A stretch of 64,000 nt of DNA. Source: Citrobacter tructae (GTDB lineage Bacteria > Pseudomonadota > Gammaproteobacteria > Enterobacterales > Enterobacteriaceae). The notes under the pieces were generated by a model, which saw only the letters and a program-made list of their open reading frames with translations, made no database searches and was not told the DNA's origin. The position numbers were made by a program, and so were the translations under genes. The stretch lies in assembly GCF_004684345.1 (NCBI RefSeq), contig NZ_CP038469.1, positions 1,860,001-1,924,000 on the forward strand. The letters are read 5' to 3'. Shown here one piece after another: positions 59,367 to 64,000 of this stretch (within the stretch, counting starts at the first letter, position 1; the number at the start of each line of letters is the position of its first letter).

Positions 59367-60848
59367 ATGAATAAACAATCATCTCAGCCACGCGCCATTT
59401 ATTACGTCGTCGCGCTGCAAATTTGGGAATACTTCAGTTTTTACGGCATGCGCGCCCTGCTGATCCTGTATCTCACCAACCAGCTTAAGTACAACGATAC
59501 TCATGCGTATGCGTTGTTCAGCGCCTATTGTTCGCTGGTGTACGTCACGCCCATTCTCGGGGGATACCTGGCAGATAAGGTACTTGGCAACCGTATGGCG
59601 GTGATGATTGGCGCATTGTTAATGGCGGTCGGGCACCTGGTACTGGGTGCCAGTGAAATAGCGCCGGCATTCCTTTATTTATCTCTGGCGATCATTGTCT
59701 GCGGCTACGGTCTGTTTAAATCCAACATCAGCTGTCTGCTCGGCGAGCTGTATCAAACCGACGATCCGCGTCGCGACGGCGGATTCTCACTGCTCTACGC
59801 CGCCGGGAATATCGGTTCGATTATCGCCCCCATCGCCTGTGGCTATGTGCAGGAAGAGTACAGTTGGGCCATGGGTTTTGCGCTGGCCGCTATTGGCATG
59901 CTGGCAGGCCTGGTGATTTTCCTGTGCGGCAATCGGCATTTCGCCCACACCACCGGCGTCAACAAAGCCGTCCTGTGCGCCAGAACGTTTATTCTGCCAA
60001 ACTGGGCCTGGCTTCTCGTTCTGCTGGTCACCGCACCGCTGTTGATTACCGTATTGTTCTGGAAAGAGTGGTCCGTTTATGCGCTGATCGTCGCCACCGT
60101 CATTGGCCTGGCCGTTCTGGCGAAAATTTACCGCCAGGCACAGACGCAGAAACAGCGCAAAGAACTGGGTCTTATCGTTACTCTGACCTTCTTCAGCTTG
60201 TTGTTCTGGGCCTTTGCTCAACAGGGCGGCAGTTCTATTAGCCTGTATATCGACCGTTTTGTTAATCGCGACATTCTGGGATATTCCGTTCCTACCGCGA
60301 TGTTCCAGTCGGTCAACGCGTTCGCCGTGATGCTGTGCGGCATCGTGCTAGCCTGGGTGGTTAAAGAAAGCGTGGGTGGCAACCGCACTGTGCGTATCTG
60401 GGGTAAATTTGCCCTCGGCCTGGGGTTGATGAGCGCCGGATTCTGCATTCTGACATTAAGCGCCCGTTGGTCCGCAACTTACGGCCACTCCTCAATGCCG
60501 CTGATGGTACTGGGGCTGGCAGTAATGGGATTTGCCGAATTATTTATCGACCCGGTCGCCATGTCGCAGATTACGCGCATTGAGATCCCGGGCGTCACCG
60601 GCGTGTTAACCGGTATCTATATGCTGCTTTCCGGCGCCATTGCCAACTACCTGGCAGGGGTGATTGCTGACCAGACGTCACAAGGCGCATTTGATGCCTC
60701 CGGGGCCATCAACTATTCCATCAACGCGTATATTGATGTCTTCAGTGAGATTACCTGGGGCGCTCTGGCCTGTGTTGCGCTGGTCCTGCTAATTTGGCTG
60801 TATCAGTCACTTAAGTTTAGAAATCGTCCGCTGGCGGTAGAGTCCTGA
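59367..60848 (+). CDS. dtpD: Dipeptide permease D (POT family)
   Basis: 493-residue proton-dependent di/tripeptide symporter with 14 predicted TM helices. The POT signature IWEYFSFYGMRALLILYL is near residues 19–36, and GGYLADKVLGNRMA with FKSNISCLLGELY near 111–123. Conserved FAELFIDPVAMSQI lies in the C-half. It is divergent from ybgI with a 288-bp intergenic region that I see as promoter-bearing but without a recognisable operator. Peptide import fits the nearby pyroglutamyl-peptide genes, though E. coli has dtpD here without pcp. Confidence 0.95.
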   Translation: MNKQSSQPRAIYYVVALQIWEYFSFYGMRALLILYLTNQLKYNDTHAYALFSAYCSLVYVTPILGGYLADKVLGNRMAVMIGALLMAVGHLVLGASEIAPAFLYLSLAIIVCGYGLFKSNISCLLGELYQTDDPRRDGGFSLLYAAGNIGSIIAPIACGYVQEEYSWAMGFALAAIGMLAGLVIFLCGNRHFAHTTGVNKAVLCARTFILPNWAWLLVLLVTAPLLITVLFWKEWSVYALIVATVIGLAVLAKIYRQAQTQKQRKELGLIVTLTFFSLLFWAFAQQGGSSISLYIDRFVNRDILGYSVPTAMFQSVNAFAVMLCGIVLAWVVKESVGGNRTVRIWGKFALGLGLMSAGFCILTLSARWSATYGHSSMPLMVLGLAVMGFAELFIDPVAMSQITRIEIPGVTGVLTGIYMLLSGAIANYLAGVIADQTSQGAFDASGAINYSINAYIDVFSEITWGALACVALVLLIWLYQSLKFRNRPLAVES

Positions 60849-60854
60849 ATGTAT

Positions 60855-60891
60855 GGGCCCGATGATGTAATAAGACTCGGGCCTGTTTTTT
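60855..60891 (+). terminator. dtpD terminator
   Basis: Stem GGCCCGA/TCGGGCC (60856–60862 and 60877–60883) with a 14-base loop is followed by TGTTTTTTC, 7 bases after the dtpD stop. Confidence 0.85.
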
Positions 60892-60898
60892 CAGGAGA

Positions 60899-61018
60899 TT
60901 ACAACTTTTTAGCGGCTAAATCCTGTTCAGTCAAACCTGTAACCAATAACACCATTTCACGGTCGATTCCTTGCTCCAACATTGTTTGCGCTATACGTAA
61001 TGCGACTTCTTGTTTTCC
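60899..61018 (-). pseudogene. C-terminal remnant of an Rpn-type nuclease
   Basis: Minus-strand frame encodes GKQEVALRIAQTMLEQGIDR then EMVLLVTGLTEQDLAAKKL and stop. This is the usual C-terminal tail of Rpn (recombination-promoting nuclease/putative transposase, YhgA-like) proteins. No N-terminal PD-(D/E)XK domain is visible upstream: the same frame meets a stop two codons before the fragment. The remaining 213 bases to phr contain no gene I can support. Confidence 0.65.
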
Positions 61019-61231
61019 TTATCCGGCACCACCGTGATATCCACCGGTGGAAATGTGCTGGCGTTGTCATCGTGTTCCGTCACCTGAAAGAAGAAGTCGT
61101 AACTTTACTGCTGAGTGATAACGCGTGCAGCAAGGCATTAACAGTCTTGAGCGCACCCTTCAGCGCTAAATGTGCTCGACTGCAACACATTCATTATGCT
61201 GGAAAGCATTACGCAGAAATCCGCTATACGC

Positions 61232-62650
61232 TCATCCCTTACGCGCCGCTTCATACGCTGCCAACGTTGCTAGCCTTGCCTGTTTGTGATCGACAATCGG
61301 GCGCGGATAATCGAGGAAAATCTGTGCTTTATCCGCCCACGTCAACGGGTCGTGGATAGCTTTACCTGGTACGTCGCGCAGTTCCGGTACCCAGTGACGG
61401 ATAAACTCGCCGTCGCGGTCGAATTTTTCCCCCTGGGTTGTCGGGTTAAAAATGCGGAAATACGGTGCCGCATCGGTGCCTGTGGAAGCCGCCCACTGCC
61501 AGCCACCGTTATTGGCTGCAAGATCGCCGTCGATCAGTTTTGACATGAAGTACCGCTCCCCTTTACGCCAGTCAATCAGCAGATCTTTCACCAAAAAGCT
61601 GGCAGTAATCATACGTAAACGGTTATGCATCCAACCGGTCGCATTAAGCTGGCGCATCGCGGCATCCACAATGGGGTATCCCGTATTTCCCGTCTGCCAT
61701 GCCTGAAGATGTGCCATATTGTTCTGCCATTGCACGCGGTCAGTCCAGCGAATAAACGGTTGATGCCGACACAGCGTCGGATGCCAGGTCATTAAATGAC
61801 GGTAAAACTCGCGCCAGATAAGTTCATTCAGCCAGACGCTCCCGACTCCACCCTCAAGCGCCTGCGGTTGCTCCGCTAACAGACGGTGCAGGCATTGACG
61901 CGGCGACAGCCCACCTGTTGCCAGACTCGCAGATAAGCGACTGGTGCCTTCAATTGCCGGGTAATCACGCTGTTGTTCATATTCACTCGCCGCCTGCTGA
62001 CAAAACTGGCGTAACTGCGCGATTGCCTGTTTTTCTTCTGCAGGAAAAAGCTCAGCATCAAAATCTTGCTGCGGATAATTCAGCGTTAGTGACGTTAACG
62101 GCGATGTGAGTGCCCCACTGTCCCGTACCTTTGGCGCGCTAACACATTCAGGAATGCCCTCTTTAATCCGTTTCAACCAGGCATTCTTAAACGGCGTAAA
62201 GACTTTATACATTTCATGATTGCCGGTCATAACCGCGCCTGGAGGCAGGATCACGCTGTCGTCAAAGCCTTCGCACACAACGTCTAGCAACAGCTTCTCT
62301 ACCCTTGCATCACGCTGCCGCTCGTTGATTTCATACTGATAGTTATAAAACAGTCGGCTGACGCCATACTTGGTACAGACACTTTTTACAATCTCCACAC
62401 TGGCGGTGAAATCTGCGACTTCATGAAACAAAATCGGGATGCCTTTATCTGCCAACGCCGCTTGCAACACATTCAACTGCGTGCTGATAAACGCAGCCTG
62501 ACGCGGCGCCATATCATGAGCCGCCCACTGGTCAGGCGTGGCAATATATAGCGCGATCACGCGTACAGCGCGATTTCGGCAAGCGGCAGCTAAAGCGAGA
62601 TTATCATGCAGACGCAAATCACGACGAAACCAGACCAGATGGGTGGTCAT
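61232..62650 (-). CDS. phr: Deoxyribodipyrimidine photolyase
   Basis: 472-residue CPD photolyase with FAD and a folate antenna. The N-terminal antenna domain is MTTHLVWFRRDLRLHDNLAL. FAD-domain motifs EGTSRLSASLATGGLSPRQ, TGYPIVDAAMRQLNATGWMHNR and GGWQWAASTGTDAAPYFRIFNP are all present. The frame extends 31 codons further upstream to 62743, but that part overlaps ybgA; ATG 62650 gives the E. coli start and length. It is 22 bases downstream of ybgA. Confidence 0.95.
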   Translation of the reverse strand: MTTHLVWFRRDLRLHDNLALAAACRNRAVRVIALYIATPDQWAAHDMAPRQAAFISTQLNVLQAALADKGIPILFHEVADFTASVEIVKSVCTKYGVSRLFYNYQYEINERQRDARVEKLLLDVVCEGFDDSVILPPGAVMTGNHEMYKVFTPFKNAWLKRIKEGIPECVSAPKVRDSGALTSPLTSLTLNYPQQDFDAELFPAEEKQAIAQLRQFCQQAASEYEQQRDYPAIEGTSRLSASLATGGLSPRQCLHRLLAEQPQALEGGVGSVWLNELIWREFYRHLMTWHPTLCRHQPFIRWTDRVQWQNNMAHLQAWQTGNTGYPIVDAAMRQLNATGWMHNRLRMITASFLVKDLLIDWRKGERYFMSKLIDGDLAANNGGWQWAASTGTDAAPYFRIFNPTTQGEKFDRDGEFIRHWVPELRDVPGKAIHDPLTWADKAQIFLDYPRPIVDHKQARLATLAAYEAARKG

Positions 62651-62672
62651 AACACTCCTGAAGACAAAAAAT

Positions 62673-63626
62673 TTAGCGCCCGTAGCGCAGACGAAGAGTT
62701 TCGGGCCAGGGATTAAAATAACGCTGCCCGGATAAATAAGCATCCGGGTATTCAGCCATATAGTGTTTGAGCAACGTTATAGGTGCAAGCAGCGGTTGCG
62801 TTGCACGTCGATAACCGTCGATGAGAGAAGCCAGCTCCCGCCGCTGACGAGTATTTAGCTGTTTGCGAAAATAGCCCTGAACATGCATCAAAACGTTGGT
62901 GTGGTTACGACGGGAGGAAGGATGTGACAATAAATCCATCAGTCTCTGGCGATATTCCACGAAAAAGGTCTCCAGGCTCTGCCATTCACCAATCGCCGCC
63001 ACAAATCGCCCCAGTTCACGATATTCCGGCTGGGAGTGAGCCAACAGCAGCAACTTGTAGCGACTATGATAATCAATCAGCGCACCACGCGTTAATCCTT
63101 GCTCCCGGATGCCATTTAGCTCGTGCAGCGCATAAATTCTCTCAACAAAATTTTCACGGAGCTGCAGATCGTGCAGACGCCCGTCTTCTTCAACCGGCAG
63201 CCACGGAAAAGCCGCCATGAGTACCGAGGTAAAAATACCCCGCCCCACTTTATCGCTATTTTTTCCTTCTGCATCGTAGACACGAACGCGCTCCATACCG
63301 CAGCTTGGCGATTTCGCACAAACAATGTAGCCACACAAATGCTCAAACCGATCAACCTGCCTGTGACTGAAAGTCGTCATCGCCCCCGTCAGATCTTTTT
63401 CTCGTTTATCGCTAAAGCGCAAAGAGATCTCACCGTTCTCTTTGACAAGGCGAAGAACGGGACGGGGGGATGGCAATCCTATCGCCATTTCAGGGCAAAC
63501 CGGTTCAAAATTAACCCATGGCGATAATTCTTCAACAGCAAAGGCTAACCGCTTGTGCCCACCGTCAAAGCGAACCGCCTCCCCCAACAGACAGGCACTG
63601 ATTCCAACAGGGATTTTCTCGCTCAT
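62673..63626 (-). CDS. ybgA: Long YbgA: DUF523–DUF1722 fusion
   Basis: 317-residue two-domain protein. The N-terminal half (about 1–150) is DUF523/TudS-like, with cysteines in GISACLLGEAVRFDGGHK, EPVCPEMAIGLPSPR and CAKSPSCGMERVRVYDAEGK that could ligate an Fe–S cluster. The C-terminal half (about 160–315) is DUF1722, equal to E. coli K-12 YbgA (169 residues): YHSRYKLLLLAHSQPEYRELG and VLMHVQGYFRKQLNTRQRREL. The start at 63626 follows AAAGGAG. TudS-type proteins remove sulfur from thiouracil; whether this one does is unknown. The E. coli K-12 protein lacks the first domain. Confidence 0.88.
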   Translation of the reverse strand: MSEKIPVGISACLLGEAVRFDGGHKRLAFAVEELSPWVNFEPVCPEMAIGLPSPRPVLRLVKENGEISLRFSDKREKDLTGAMTTFSHRQVDRFEHLCGYIVCAKSPSCGMERVRVYDAEGKNSDKVGRGIFTSVLMAAFPWLPVEEDGRLHDLQLRENFVERIYALHELNGIREQGLTRGALIDYHSRYKLLLLAHSQPEYRELGRFVAAIGEWQSLETFFVEYRQRLMDLLSHPSSRRNHTNVLMHVQGYFRKQLNTRQRRELASLIDGYRRATQPLLAPITLLKHYMAEYPDAYLSGQRYFNPWPETLRLRYGR

Positions 63627-63739
63627 GACATCTCCTTTCTCATTCCTGAGGTAAGTGTAGCTATCATGGGCCAAAATGTTTCCCGAAGCTCTTTATCCTT
63701 CTTTCGCTGCGGCCATCGTTTTTGGCATAAACGCCCCCA

Positions 63740-64000
63740 TCAACTCGTTAAAATCAGATCAAAATTAAATGCCCGAATCACCCCAGAAAAAAGGCCCCAT
63801 AGTGTAGGCCAGGATTGCGCTGGAATAATCCGGTCATAAGTTTGCATTGAGTAGGTAATACCCGCCAGACCGATGATGTTAATGAATAACGATCCCAGAA
63901 TTACATAATAATAGGGCCGCATATCCTGAAAAATAATTTGCCATGCCCAGTGCAAAACGCCCATCACGCATTTCGACAACCACCGGCAAGAGCCAACTAT
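63740..64000 (-). pseudogene. Fragment of a type I secretion ABC transporter
   Basis: A minus-strand frame open to the window edge encodes a stretch typical of the first TM region of RtxB/LapB-type exporters: PYYYVILGSLFINIIGLAGI then TYSMQTYDRIIPAQSWPTLW. It stops soon after at FDLILTS, where intact proteins continue through more TM helices and an ABC ATPase domain. No continuation is visible in the 110 bases before ybgA. It is therefore a truncated 5' portion or relic; the part beyond position 64000 is not visible. Confidence 0.65.

Noticed and set aside
60982..61359. A 125-codon plus-strand frame between dtpD and phr
   Set aside because: It runs into the antisense of phr, lacks a ribosome site and covers the Rpn remnant; no homology is recognised.
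1..64000. CRISPR array
   Set aside because: No series of regularly spaced identical repeats was seen; the only repeated units of similar size are tRNA-Lys genes and REP elements.

Overview
The window is a stretch of enterobacterial chromosome, written in the opposite orientation to the E. coli K-12 mod–gal–nad–tol–cyd–suc–sdh–gltA–nei–phr segment, and almost every core gene has the same order and nearly the same length as in E. coli. It most resembles a Citrobacter. The backbone proteins are E. coli-like but diverged, and the segment carries a methylaspartate (glutamate mutase) cluster whose 413-residue methylaspartate ammonia-lyase matches, from memory, the Citrobacter amalonaticus enzyme almost residue for residue. 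Species assignment is inference, since no database was searched.

Layout. 1–6.7 kb: the end of modE, modF, then galETKM with an intact E. coli-type gal promoter and both GalR operators. 6.9–12.4 kb: gpmA (Fur box), aroG (TyrR box), ybgS, zitB, pnuC and nadA (NadR box). 12.6–13.2 kb: a tRNA array of four Lys and one Val gene. 13.3–19.0 kb: cpoB, pal, tolB, tolA, tolR, tolQ and ybgC. 19.2–22.4 kb: ybgE, cydX, cydB and cydA. 22.4–39.3 kb: an accessory island between cydA and sucD. 39.4–49.1 kb: sucDCBA and sdhBADC. 49.8–51.0 kb: gltA. 51.2–59.1 kb: abrB, a small exported protein, nei, pcp, DUF979, DUF969, pxpA, pxpC, pxpB and ybgI. 59.4–63.6 kb: dtpD, phr and a long ybgA. Relics of an Rpn-type nuclease (60.9 kb) and of a type I secretion ABC transporter (window end) lie in this last part.

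The island is the main accessory content. A run of plus-strand genes encodes glutamate mutase S, its reactivating factor L, glutamate mutase E, methylaspartate ammonia-lyase, an AtuA/DUF1446 protein, a DUF4387 protein, a dicarboxylate/amino-acid:cation symporter, an exported glutaminase, a class I fumarase most likely to be the mesaconase FumD, and a cob(I)alamin adenosyltransferase. A divergent LysR regulator, a uroporphyrinogen-III methyltransferase, a PocR/AraC-type regulator and an exported YfaP/TPR protein follow. Together they read as a self-contained glutamine/glutamate catabolic module (glutamate to 3-methylaspartate to mesaconate to citramalate) with its own coenzyme B12 supply. Citramalate lyase is absent, and the AtuA–DUF4387 pair has no assigned step, so the end of the pathway is open.

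The pcp–DUF979–DUF969 genes, inserted inside the E. coli-type ybgI–pxpBCA–nei run, add release and probably transport of pyroglutamate, which PxpABC opens to glutamate. The region therefore holds two glutamate-yielding routes (glutamine and pyroglutamyl peptides) and one B12-dependent route that consumes glutamate, next to the TCA-cycle operons.
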